DNA of 6,679 nucleotides from JAAERC01 sp032123495 (lineage in GTDB: Bacteria > Zixibacteria > MSB-5A5 > GN15 > PGXB01): positions 1 through 6,679 of the forward strand of contig JAQBFG010000111.1 in the NCBI GenBank assembly GCA_032123495.1, in the 5' to 3' direction. Below are positions 1-6,561 of this stretch, piece after piece. The stretch's first letter is position 1; each line of letters opens with the position of its first letter. The notes below the pieces were generated by a model that did no database searches, had not been told where the DNA came from, and saw only the letters and a list, made by a program, of their open reading frames with translations. The position numbers and the translations under genes are program-made.

Positions 1-316
1 ATTCGTTAGCTCGCTCGAAAATTTTGCTATGCCACTCCCACGGTGTATGGGCCTCCTGATACAATTCGTATAACGATTTACCATTCCACAGACTCTTTGG
101 ATCATCTATAAAAAACTCATTTTCTTTGATATTTAAAGTCATTGTGTCTGCAGTATATGTTTGCAGTTTGATTGCGTGTGCTCCGGCTTTGGCGGCCTCT
201 TCAACAATCTGAAGCGAACGCTCCAATGATTGATTATGATTACCAGACATCTCGGCAATAATAAACGGGGGGAAATCTGAACCAATATTTAACCCACCTA
301 TTTGAATATGTTCCAT
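1..316 (-). CDS. pseI: Pseudaminic acid synthase PseI, N-terminal part (cut by window edge)
   Basis: The enzyme condenses 2,4-diacetamido-2,4,6-trideoxy-L-altrose with phosphoenolpyruvate to give pseudaminic acid in the cytoplasm. The first 105 codons are visible, starting at ATG 316 and open to the window edge, so the rest of the NeuB-type barrel and any C-terminal SAF domain are not seen. The start of the NeuB/PseI barrel is clear: FIIAEMSGNHNQSL at residues 18-31, then GAHAIKLQTYTADTMTL at 45-61, and a WNGKSLYELYQEAHTPWEWH stretch at 77-96. The AEMSGNH form, rather than the AEIGxNH form of sialic and legionaminic synthases, points to PseI. The start is supported by a weak GAGTGA about five bases upstream and by lying 23 bases after the pseH stop. 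It is the last gene visible in the operon. Recognition comes from family motifs as remembered. Confidence 0.92.
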   Translation of the reverse strand, partial: MEHIQIGGLNIGSDFPPFIIAEMSGNHNQSLERSLQIVEEAAKAGAHAIKLQTYTADTMTLNIKENEFFIDDPKSLWNGKSLYELYQEAHTPWEWHSKIFERANE

Positions 317-339
317 ATTAGTCACTCGCTTTCAAATAA

Positions 340-891
340 TTATATACCGGTCTTGATTTTTAATTCGCTCTTCTTGGTTTCCAACCATTCGCCAGATAAC
401 AATGAAAAAAGATACACGTCCAAATATTTATCATTTCTCAAAATATGTTTTCTTTTGACTCCGTCTTCGGTAAATCCAAGACGTTTAAAAAACTTCCTGC
501 TCGGTTCATTAAAATCAAGAACTTCACCGCTTACCTTGCGTATACCTTTTTGCTCGAATATATAATTCATGGCGAGGTAACCCATGATCGTCCCGCTTCC
601 CTGCGGAATATCCGTCTCACCGAGATAAAATCCCCACATACAATTTGAATTGATTTCGTCAATTTCCGTAAAATTTACTAATCCGACCGGTTTCTCATTA
701 TGTAAAAAGATAAGATATATTTTCGTATCATCGTCTTTTACTTTATTGTACCATGATTGATGTTCATCAAAAGATATAATCTTATCCTGATACATATATT
801 TTCTGATATGATCAGAATTACGCCATTTGAGAACTAACTCAAGATCGCCTTTTTCGAGATTTCTAAGAGTGTATTTATTTTCCAGAATCAT
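340..891 (-). CDS. pseH: PseH, N-acetyltransferase of the UDP-4-amino-altrosamine intermediate
   Basis: This is a GNAT-fold protein of 183 residues. The family transfers an acetyl group from acetyl-CoA to the 4-amino group made by PseC, giving UDP-2,4-diacetamido-2,4,6-trideoxy-L-altrose. PseH-like features are the LRNLEKGDLELVLKWRN start (9-25) followed by HIRKYMY (28-34), the acetyl-CoA loop PQGSGT (96-101), and the C-terminal NEPSRKFFKRLGF (128-140) typical of GNAT proteins. The start is ATG 891, 19 bases after the pseG stop. The ribosome site is poor (GAAG lies only two bases from the ATG), so initiation may lean on coupling to pseG. Neighbours on both sides are pse genes, which supports the specific assignment over a generic ribosomal-protein acetyltransferase. 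The actual acyl group carried is inferred to be acetyl; other acyl groups cannot be excluded. Confidence 0.9.
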   Translation of the reverse strand: MILENKYTLRNLEKGDLELVLKWRNSDHIRKYMYQDKIISFDEHQSWYNKVKDDDTKIYLIFLHNEKPVGLVNFTEIDEINSNCMWGFYLGETDIPQGSGTIMGYLAMNYIFEQKGIRKVSGEVLDFNEPSRKFFKRLGFTEDGVKRKHILRNDKYLDVYLFSLLSGEWLETKKSELKIKTGI

Positions 892-910
892 AGCTTCAAT
901 CTATGTCAGG

Positions 911-2032
911 TTAAATCCTATTTGCGGCCAACTCCATTTTCCTCAATATTTGTCGGGCGACATAGTTCACATTCATCGTCTTTTGCTCTTGCATAAGGTC
1001 AAACATTTTCTGCTTTATTGCCTTAATTGCCGATTGATCGGACATTGCTTTTTCCATAGCGGTTGATATTTCTTTGGCAGTTACCGTATCATACCATCCC
1101 ATATTCCATAAAGCACCCAATTCGGCCAGATCTATTACCATCCGTTTCTGATTTTGAGCCAAAATAATTGTGAGACAGGGAAGACCCATAAAACATCGTT
1201 CCCAGGTAGTTGTCCCACCACCTCCAATTGCCAAATCAGATTTGGCCATCAACTCCGCCATATAATCAATCTGCTTATGTAACGTAACGTTTTTCAGAGT
1301 TTTACAAATATTTTCTATTTCTTTTATATGTTGATTTGTATTACCAATGACTACATCAAAAAATATATTATTTATCGATAAATATGAGATCGCATATAAT
1401 ACTTTTTTGGTTTGATTGGAGTTATCGTTTCCACCAAAAAATACCAATATTCGTTTTATCTTATCGTTGCGCTGTGTCTTACTATTTCGAGCCAGATAAA
1501 ACTCAGGACGAAGAAGGGCGTACGATGGTCCAAGCATCTTCAAGCATGTATCCGGAACAAGATCGTCATATCGAGAGTTGAGATTATAATAATTCTGGTC
1601 CAGCAAAAAATCGCAGATATGTTTCCGATCGGCCAGATCATCTATGACCATTAAAAATCCGCAGTACCTTTTAACTTCTTTCTCCCAGTTTGTATCAAGC
1701 GCATAATGATCAATTATCAGCAAATCAACAGGTTTCTGAAAAGATTTTAAAATATCAATAGTTTGCCTTGCGTCGGTTTGCCAGTCAACTGCCAGCCAGA
1801 TCAGATGATTATCAGTGTTTTTTAAATTTATATTGTCGTAATTCGCCTTCTCAAGTTTGTGAACCTCATATCCGGCTTTTGATATCTGATCAATTATATT
1901 GCCCTGCAATTCGCGGCAGATAAAACTAACCTGGTGCCCCTCGCCGTGGAATTGTCCGGCCAAAGTCAGACATCGAACAACATGTCCGGTGCCAATAATA
2001 GTCGATGAATCAACTCTGATACAAATATTCAT
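911..2032 (-). CDS. pseG: PseG, UDP-2,4-diacetamido-2,4,6-trideoxy-L-altropyranose hydrolase
   Basis: PseG cleaves UDP from the diacetamido sugar and releases the free hexose used by PseI. It is a 373-residue GT-B-like hydrolase. Visible features are RVDSSTIIGTGHVVRCLTLA at 6-25, with His17 matching the catalytic histidine of the Campylobacter enzyme, LLIIDHY (104-110), DDLADRKHICDFLLDQNY (131-148), GPSYALLRPEF (168-178), FFGGNDNSN (198-206) and the UDP-binding IGGGGTTTWERC (269-280). The C-terminus shows no fused acetyltransferase; that function is in the separate downstream pseH. It is longer than the roughly 270-residue Campylobacter protein, as many environmental homologues are. Its ATG overlaps the pseF stop as TAATG, with GGTGA seven bases upstream, so translation is probably coupled. 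Confidence 0.95.
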   Translation of the reverse strand: MNICIRVDSSTIIGTGHVVRCLTLAGQFHGEGHQVSFICRELQGNIIDQISKAGYEVHKLEKANYDNINLKNTDNHLIWLAVDWQTDARQTIDILKSFQKPVDLLIIDHYALDTNWEKEVKRYCGFLMVIDDLADRKHICDFLLDQNYYNLNSRYDDLVPDTCLKMLGPSYALLRPEFYLARNSKTQRNDKIKRILVFFGGNDNSNQTKKVLYAISYLSINNIFFDVVIGNTNQHIKEIENICKTLKNVTLHKQIDYMAELMAKSDLAIGGGGTTTWERCFMGLPCLTIILAQNQKRMVIDLAELGALWNMGWYDTVTAKEISTAMEKAMSDQSAIKAIKQKMFDLMQEQKTMNVNYVARQILRKMELAANRI

Positions 2033-2733
2033 TAATCATTCACCAGTCTAAATACCGCCTGAGCCATTTCAAGATCCTCGTAGTTGTCAATATCAACCGC
2101 ATATTTCCAGTCCATTGGATGGAATATATGTCCTTGTCCATAAAAAGATTTTTCTTTCGGCAAGGCCTCACGATTGGCTATCCAAACCGCTCCGGTAGGA
2201 CAGTACAATTCCTCCAGATCCTGCGAACGCGTTTTAAGAGCCTCCGGGAATAATGAATTTGGAAGTTTATCTTCGGCCAGTTTCACCGCCCACCAGGGAT
2301 TCATCCATCCAAATTTAAAACAGCTGATTTGAAACTTTGCTTTCCTGGTCACAAAATTATTATGGGCATTAACAATCTGCTCACCGGTTCTTATGGGGCA
2401 GTTGGCCATTAGTTGCACTACCGTATCATATTTTTCGTTATAATAACTCTCCGCCTGATCCAAAGCCTTAATCACGGCCAGCGAAAGCGGGGAATGGTCA
2501 TCGGCAAACTCATCCCTCATAAACGGAACCTCGATACCATTGTCCTCAGCCACCTGTGCGATCTTTTTATCGTCAGTACTGACTATTACTCTTTTGAATA
2601 GACTGGAATCAAGAGCAGCCTTAATTGTCCAGCTTAGCATCGGTCGCCCCATAAAATCGATTATATTTTTATGCGGAATCCTTTTCGACCCACCACGAGC
2701 CGGAATAACTGCCACAATACTTTTATCTACCAT
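2032..2733 (-). CDS. pseF: PseF, pseudaminic acid cytidylyltransferase (CMP-sugar synthase)
   Basis: The enzyme activates the nonulosonic acid with CTP, giving the CMP-sugar donor and pyrophosphate, and is Mg-dependent in this family. With start ATG 2733 the product has 233 residues, close to the Campylobacter PseF length. The CTP-binding PARGGSKRIPHKN lies at 11-23; SKRIP is typical of PseF, whereas NeuA-type enzymes more often have SKGIP or SKRLP. Further signatures are VIVSTDD (49-55), LMANCPIRTG (108-117) and the metal-binding VDIDN (213-217). ATG 2733 is preferred over an in-frame GTG at 2742 because GGTGG sits five bases before it. It overlaps the end of the SDR gene by seven bases. Because the upstream oxidoreductases may alter the sugar, the true substrate could be a pseudaminic acid variant; a legionaminic or sialic substrate is less likely given PseC, PseG, PseH and PseI alongside. 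Confidence 0.9.
   Translation of the reverse strand: MVDKSIVAVIPARGGSKRIPHKNIIDFMGRPMLSWTIKAALDSSLFKRVIVSTDDKKIAQVAEDNGIEVPFMRDEFADDHSPLSLAVIKALDQAESYYNEKYDTVVQLMANCPIRTGEQIVNAHNNFVTRKAKFQISCFKFGWMNPWWAVKLAEDKLPNSLFPEALKTRSQDLEELYCPTGAVWIANREALPKEKSFYGQGHIFHPMDWKYAVDIDNYEDLEMAQAVFRLVND
2040..2044 (-). promoter_or_regulatory. Ribosome binding site for pseG inside the pseF end
   Basis: GGTGA lies seven bases before ATG 2032, within the last codons of pseF. Together with the TAATG stop-start overlap it indicates reinitiation or coupling between the CMP transferase and the hydrolase. Confidence 0.55.
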
Positions 2734-3497
2734 GTCGTCCACCCACCATCAACAACCAGATTATGACCGGTCATTCCCGAAGAAGCCTCAGAGAGAAGAA
2801 AACTAATTGCACCGTAAACTTCTTCACGTTTGAGCATTCGTCCGGCTGGACAAAACTGACCGTATCTTTTTATGAAATCCTCATCGGCTCGTCCTTCAAC
2901 ACCACCATAAGATATACAATTTACCCTGATAGCTTTCTTAGCCAAACGAACCGCCAGTTCTTTGGTAAGCTGAATCAGGGCAGCTTTGGCAACGCCGTAA
3001 TTAATCGGCGATTCCTTATTGAAGTCTGTGTATAATCCCGGAGTAGGAGCGACCATGCCGTACATCGAGGATATATTTATAATATTTTTAAGTTTTGAAA
3101 TTTCTGAATTTGTCAGAGCCATAACCAATTCGTACGCCACCACCACATCAAGCACAAACTCACCTATCCAGTTTGTACGATCGGTTTCATTGTTTTTGTT
3201 AATTTTTAGATAATTGGTATTCCGGGCATTATTGACCAATGAATTAATCTGCAAACTGTTTTCTTTAAGAAAAGTTATTATCTGCCGCGAAAAATCTTTT
3301 GATTCCAAGTCGACATTGATTACATACAGCATGTCATCTTGACAATAGTCGCTGAATTGATATTTTAGTTTATTGATGTTATCTTCACTGTGACTGGTGG
3401 TAACAACCTGATAATTATCTTTGAGAAGATTAGCGACAAGCTGCGAACCGATATTCCCTGTCCCACCGGTCAACAGAACCGTTTTAGACTTTGACAC
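2727..3497 (-). CDS. Short-chain dehydrogenase/reductase, PtmA-like
   Basis: This is a classical-type SDR of 256 residues, a cytoplasmic NAD(P)(H)-dependent oxidoreductase; the substrate is unknown. From the N-terminus it shows the dinucleotide motif TGGTGNIG (10-17), an NNAR motif (89-92) where most SDRs have NNAG, the catalytic Ser in INISSMYG (about 143-144), and the YxxxK pair in YGVAKAA (Tyr167, Lys171). The usual NxxxPG loop reads NCISYGG, and the end is VVDGGWTTW. The stretch after the catalytic Ser (YGMVAPTPGLY) recalls PtmA of the Campylobacter flagellin glycosylation locus. GTG 3497 is chosen because AAGGTGA sits five bases upstream; an in-frame GTG at 3506 has no good ribosome site. 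It overlaps the Gfo/Idh gene by 14 bases and pseF by 7. A role in precursor supply or product tailoring is inferred from position only. Confidence 0.85.
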   Translation of the reverse strand: MSKSKTVLLTGGTGNIGSQLVANLLKDNYQVVTTSHSEDNINKLKYQFSDYCQDDMLYVINVDLESKDFSRQIITFLKENSLQINSLVNNARNTNYLKINKNNETDRTNWIGEFVLDVVVAYELVMALTNSEISKLKNIINISSMYGMVAPTPGLYTDFNKESPINYGVAKAALIQLTKELAVRLAKKAIRVNCISYGGVEGRADEDFIKRYGQFCPAGRMLKREEVYGAISFLLSEASSGMTGHNLVVDGGWTTW

Positions 3498-4386
3498 CTG
3501 ACTCACCTTTCTCTATAATATCAATCACTTTCATAACGAACTCTTGTGATACACTTTGTCGCGTACGAACTGCATGAATAAATGCCTCCAGTGCATTTTT
3601 AAAAGCCGAATATGTATCTTCAAACGAAACTGTTTTAAAACCGTTTGTACCTTCCAGAGTGATTTCAAGCGGAGACTGATTATTCCCTGTTGTGGCGAAA
3701 TTTGTAATGAGTCCTGATTCCCATATAATATTTACTGTTCTGGTATCACTGCGATGCGTCACTTCAACCGTCTTAACAACTCCCTGGTCTCCAATAATAT
3801 TTAAAACCGGTTCGATTATATGAACGCCATATTTTTGCCAGTCTTTCATGATCGTCGCTTTAACCTGCTTCAGTTTCCCCAAGCTGTTGATATCGATATT
3901 CTTTGGATCAAATTCATTGGCAAATCCCAAAGCCGAACAGGTAAATAACTGACCGTCATATTTCTGAAAAGAATATATTTTTTCAGCTTCGGCCACCGAT
4001 ATTGCCAGCGGTTTGTCGATATAAATCGGAACTCCCGCTTCCAAAAAAGGCCGACTCATTTCTTTATGATTCTCCGGGTCATCACGTGCCAGCAGAATCG
4101 CATCAACCAGTCCGATCATGTCCTGATAATTTTCCACAATATTGTCTATCAAGCTGGCCGCCGCGATATGTTCCGATATTTTCCTGTCCTGCGTCCAGAT
4201 ATGAGTCACGGTGGCATCAGCAATTGCATCATCGGGAAATGTCTGCTTACTTAGATACTCCGGTATAACAGGGAATGGACAATCTTTCATCACTTCCGAA
4301 TTGTATCCGTTAAAAATGGCCGACCAAGAATATGCGTGACCGTTCCCATCACTCATCCCAATAACGCCGAGTTTTAATTGTTTCAT
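3484..4386 (-). CDS. Gfo/Idh/MocA-family oxidoreductase of unknown substrate
   Basis: The product is about 300 residues with an N-terminal Rossmann-like domain and a C-terminal alpha/beta domain as in NAD(P)-dependent sugar dehydrogenases of this family. Strand 1 and its loop read LGVIGMSDGNGHAYSW (6-21), which departs from the normal GxGxxG. IYIDKPLAIS (121-130) stands in for the family EKP motif, with Lys125 as the expected catalytic lysine, and YGVHIIEPVL (186-195) carries His189, a candidate for the second catalytic residue. VDAILLARDDPENHKEM (94-110) matches the usual position of the second cofactor-side strand. ATG 4386 is chosen over ATG 4398 because it forms an ATGA overlap with the preceding stop and has GGGA six bases upstream. 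The enzyme probably oxidises or reduces a sugar, sugar nucleotide or nonulosonic acid; which one cannot be told from sequence. Confidence 0.85.
   Translation of the reverse strand: MKQLKLGVIGMSDGNGHAYSWSAIFNGYNSEVMKDCPFPVIPEYLSKQTFPDDAIADATVTHIWTQDRKISEHIAAASLIDNIVENYQDMIGLVDAILLARDDPENHKEMSRPFLEAGVPIYIDKPLAISVAEAEKIYSFQKYDGQLFTCSALGFANEFDPKNIDINSLGKLKQVKATIMKDWQKYGVHIIEPVLNIIGDQGVVKTVEVTHRSDTRTVNIIWESGLITNFATTGNNQSPLEITLEGTNGFKTVSFEDTYSAFKNALEAFIHAVRTRQSVSQEFVMKVIDIIEKGESGVKV
3503..3509 (-). promoter_or_regulatory. Ribosome binding site deciding the SDR start
   Basis: AAGGTGA with a five-base spacer to GTG 3497. The GTG at 3506 lies inside this site, which argues that it is part of the Shine-Dalgarno sequence and not a start codon. 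Confidence 0.6.
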
Positions 4387-5285
4387 GATATTTCCCATAA
4401 GGCAGGATTGATAAATTTCTCATCTGAAATGGCAAATTCTGAACAATCAATATCTGCTTCTTTTTGATAAGCTACCATATTCTCTCTCAGATGATTTACA
4501 CTGTTAACACCAAGAATAATATAGTCTATCTCCTCTATATTTTTCACAAAATTAAGTGCTGCCGTTTGCGGGGAGATTTTGTTTTCTTTTAAGAATCCAA
4601 AATATCCGACTAAATTATTTTTAATCGGTTCAAAAAAATCCGGAAGCTTTTCGTGTTCCATTAATAAGAGACCCTGTAAAAATATCGAGCGGGCATGAAT
4701 CTCAATATTTTGTTTTTTCAATTTTCTCAGATGTCCCGAATTTATCAATCGCTGATCAAACAGATTGATCGGCAGTTGAATAATATCAGGTTTAAAAATA
4801 TTAAGAACGGAATCGATCTGATTTGAATTATAAACCGAAACACCAATTTTGGTTACGAGCCCTCTTGATTTTAATTCCATTAATGATTTTGCCAGATACT
4901 CACCACCCGGAGACAGCAGGTTTTCGGCATGATGCACCAATAGTCCGTAAAGTGTATTGCAGCCCAACTGCTCAAGTGAGCATTCACAATATTCAGCCAG
5001 AATATCTCCCGATTTTTGAGTTATTATTTTTTCGTCAAAAACAGGAGTTTTGGTGATAATATTAAAATCGTTATTATCGGACAAACACTGACCAAGAACC
5101 TCTTCGCTGTTACCATAATTGGGCGATGTATCAAGCATATTGATTCCCAGAGTCTGCGCTTCTTCAAGAATCTGTCTGACCTCATCGAGACTATTTTGTC
5201 CCGAACGGTTGGATATCCCGTAATCCATTCCAAACTGCGCCGTCCCCAGACCCAATCGGTTTCCTTTTTTTGTATCATCTTTCAC
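4383..5285 (-). CDS. Aldo/keto reductase in the nonulosonic acid operon
   Basis: This is a 300-residue TIM-barrel aldo/keto reductase, NAD(P)H-dependent in this family and expected in the cytoplasm. All four catalytic positions are visible: Asp52 and Tyr57 in NMLDTSPNYGNSEEVLG (49-65), Lys79 in IITKTP (76-81), and His118 or His119 in YGLLVHHAENL (113-123). The N-terminus RLGLGTAQFGMDYGIS (10-25) is typical of polysaccharide-locus members. The start is GTG 5285, with GGGG eight bases upstream inside the pseC end, and the gap to the pseC stop is only four bases. The stop overlaps the next start as ATGA. Aldo/keto reductases are often found in surface-sugar loci, sometimes fused to cytidylyltransferases, but their reaction there is generally not established. 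It may reduce a keto or aldehyde intermediate; that is inference. Confidence 0.88.
   Translation of the reverse strand: MKDDTKKGNRLGLGTAQFGMDYGISNRSGQNSLDEVRQILEEAQTLGINMLDTSPNYGNSEEVLGQCLSDNNDFNIITKTPVFDEKIITQKSGDILAEYCECSLEQLGCNTLYGLLVHHAENLLSPGGEYLAKSLMELKSRGLVTKIGVSVYNSNQIDSVLNIFKPDIIQLPINLFDQRLINSGHLRKLKKQNIEIHARSIFLQGLLLMEHEKLPDFFEPIKNNLVGYFGFLKENKISPQTAALNFVKNIEEIDYIILGVNSVNHLRENMVAYQKEADIDCSEFAISDEKFINPALWEIS
4393..4396 (-). promoter_or_regulatory. Ribosome binding site deciding the Gfo/Idh/MocA start
   Basis: GGGA with a six-base spacer to ATG 4386. The in-frame ATG at 4398 has only CCTGCCTT upstream, so the internal ATG, which overlaps the previous stop as ATGA, is the better start. 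Confidence 0.55.
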
Positions 5286-5289
5286 CTGA

Positions 5290-6519
5290 TCAGCCCCGAT
5301 ACAATATCATTTTTATTTCGTCTAAAACACGATCACAATCGTCATCGGTTAACTGAGGGTACATCGGAATGCTAAGTGCCTGTTCATAATACCGTTCCGC
5401 GTTAGGAAAATCACCCGGTTTGCTGTCCAATAAATTACGATAGTATGGTTGCAAGTGAACCGGAATATAATGCACCTGAGTGCCAATATTTTTTTCACGC
5501 AGTTTATTCATCAACTCTGCTCTGGTAATTTTCAACTTATTAAAATTTATCTGCAAGACAAACAGATGATATGCATTATATGCATTGTCTTTTTGTTTCA
5601 GTGGTCTGATCTGGTCAGGATCAAACATCTCCGCCATTTTCTGATTGTAATACTGAGCAATTTCGTTGCGTCGTTTTAATGAATAGGCTAACTTTTTGTG
5701 CTGACTAATACCAAGCGCCGCCTGAATATCATTCATTCTGTAGTTCGGGCAAAGCTCCTGCATCTCATGATACCAGGGATTGACCTCACCCAATTGTGAA
5801 AAGGCCATTTCCGTGTTAACAAAAACTTCTCGATTGATTCCATGATTCCTGAAACGACGAAGTTTTTCGGCCAGCTCTTTATTATTAGTAGAGACTGCTC
5901 CGCCTTCACCAGTGGCAATATGTTTAACCGGATGAAACGAAAAAGCAGACATCGCCGAAAATTCGTTTCCGCCAACCATATATCTATTACCGTCATGTTC
6001 AAACCATGCCCCCAGAGCATGGCAGCAATCATCAACAACTGCTATTCCATTATTGTGGCAAAGCTGATAGATCTTTGGCAGGTCAGCCGGCAAACCGGTA
6101 AAATGTATCGGTACGACCGCTTTGATTTTTTTATCTTTATCAGAAGCAATCACTTTTTTAAGCTTTTCATAAGAGATCAAGGCGGTGTCATAATCGACAT
6201 CAACAAATTTAACCGAGGCACCGACAAATCGCGCGCAGTTGGCCGAGGCGATAAAGGTAATAGGTGTCGTTAAAACTATATCATCTTTTTGCAAACCTAG
6301 AGCCATCAAACACAGATGCAATGCTGCCGTACCATTGGCACAGGCTACAACAAATTCGGAATTAAGCTGATGTTTAAGTTTTTCCTCAAATAACTCAATT
6401 GTCGGACCCTGGGTCAGCCAATCCGATTTGAGGACCTTAACGACCGCTTCGATATCATCATTGTCAATATTTTGCCGTCCATATGGCAAAAAGTCCAATC
6501 TGTTTTTTGTCTGTTCCAT
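5290..6519 (-). CDS. pseC: PseC, UDP-4-amino-4,6-dideoxy-N-acetyl-L-altrosamine transaminase
   Basis: PseC is a PLP-dependent aminotransferase of the DegT/DnrJ/EryC1/StrS family that aminates C4 of the 4-keto-hexose made by PseB, with glutamate as the usual amino donor. The product has 409 residues from ATG 6519. The N-terminal FLPYGRQNIDNDDIEAV and SDWLTQGP (about 10-40) are PseC-like. ACANGTAALHL (59-69) is the PLP phosphate loop, VVDDCCHALGA (161-171) holds the Asp that pairs with the PLP ring nitrogen, and SFHPVKHIATGEGG (194-207) carries the Schiff-base Lys199. Helical and beta segments after 300 match the small C-terminal domain, including VHLQPYYR. ATG 6519 fits the family start; a TTG at 6549 would add ten unconserved residues and has no ribosome site. 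Even so, GGAG lies only two bases from the ATG, so initiation may be weak. Confidence 0.93.
   Translation of the reverse strand: MEQTKNRLDFLPYGRQNIDNDDIEAVVKVLKSDWLTQGPTIELFEEKLKHQLNSEFVVACANGTAALHLCLMALGLQKDDIVLTTPITFIASANCARFVGASVKFVDVDYDTALISYEKLKKVIASDKDKKIKAVVPIHFTGLPADLPKIYQLCHNNGIAVVDDCCHALGAWFEHDGNRYMVGGNEFSAMSAFSFHPVKHIATGEGGAVSTNNKELAEKLRRFRNHGINREVFVNTEMAFSQLGEVNPWYHEMQELCPNYRMNDIQAALGISQHKKLAYSLKRRNEIAQYYNQKMAEMFDPDQIRPLKQKDNAYNAYHLFVLQINFNKLKITRAELMNKLREKNIGTQVHYIPVHLQPYYRNLLDSKPGDFPNAERYYEQALSIPMYPQLTDDDCDRVLDEIKMILYRG
5294..5297 (-). promoter_or_regulatory. Ribosome binding site supporting the GTG start of the aldo/keto reductase
   Basis: GGGG, eight bases before GTG 5285, lies inside the last sense codons of pseC. 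It supports GTG as the start, since no in-frame ATG lies nearby and the conserved barrel strand begins ten residues later. Confidence 0.5.
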
Positions 6520-6561
6520 AACTCCACTTGAGGTAAACCAAAAAAACAAGAACGCCCAATA
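6520..6561 (-). other. Short gap before pseC, no clear promoter or terminator
   Basis: This is the only junction in the block longer than 23 bases. It is AT-rich and contains a run of seven T (6546-6540 read on the minus strand) without a GC-rich hairpin before it, so it is not a convincing terminator. I see no well-spaced -35/-10 pair within it. A promoter for the operon, if local, would have to reach into the tail of the upstream gene. Confidence 0.4.

Larger units (their letters stand above)
1..6519 (-). other. Probable single operon pseC-AKR-Gfo/Idh-SDR-pseF-pseG-pseH-pseI
   Basis: All eight genes share one strand. The junctions, in order, are a 4-base gap, a 4-base overlap (ATGA), a 14-base overlap, a 7-base overlap, a 1-base overlap (TAATG), a 19-base gap and a 23-base gap. 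No hairpin-plus-T-run terminator or convincing internal promoter was seen. The three oxidoreductases are therefore very probably made together with the pseudaminic acid enzymes, which is the main argument that they work on the same sugar. Confidence 0.8.

Noticed and set aside
302..648. Open frames on the plus strand over pseH and the start of pseI
   Set aside because: They lie antisense to well-conserved enzymes, have no recognisable domains and no ribosome sites. The same holds for the other plus-strand frames along the window.
5024..5278. An 84-codon frame on the minus strand beginning just inside the aldo/keto reductase
   Set aside because: It overlaps the conserved N-terminal barrel of the reductase in another frame. 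The reductase frame carries the full catalytic tetrad, so this one is a shadow. A frameshift at the A-run in codons 5-7 was considered, but nothing requires it.
1..6519. Legionaminic or sialic acid pathway instead of pseudaminic acid
   Set aside because: PseC, PseG, PseH and PseI each carry Pse-type signatures, and there is no NeuC/LegG-type epimerase in view. A modified pseudaminic acid remains possible and is treated as a finding.
6540..6546. Run of seven A (plus strand) before pseC as a phase-variation tract or terminator
   Set aside because: Seven bases is short for slipped-strand switching, it lies outside the preferred coding start, and no hairpin precedes it. Similar seven-base runs occur at 5265-5271 and 6574-6580, as expected in AT-rich DNA.
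6520..6549. TTG at 6549 as the start of pseC
   Set aside because: It would add ten residues rich in Phe and Trp that are not part of the family, and no Shine-Dalgarno sequence precedes it.
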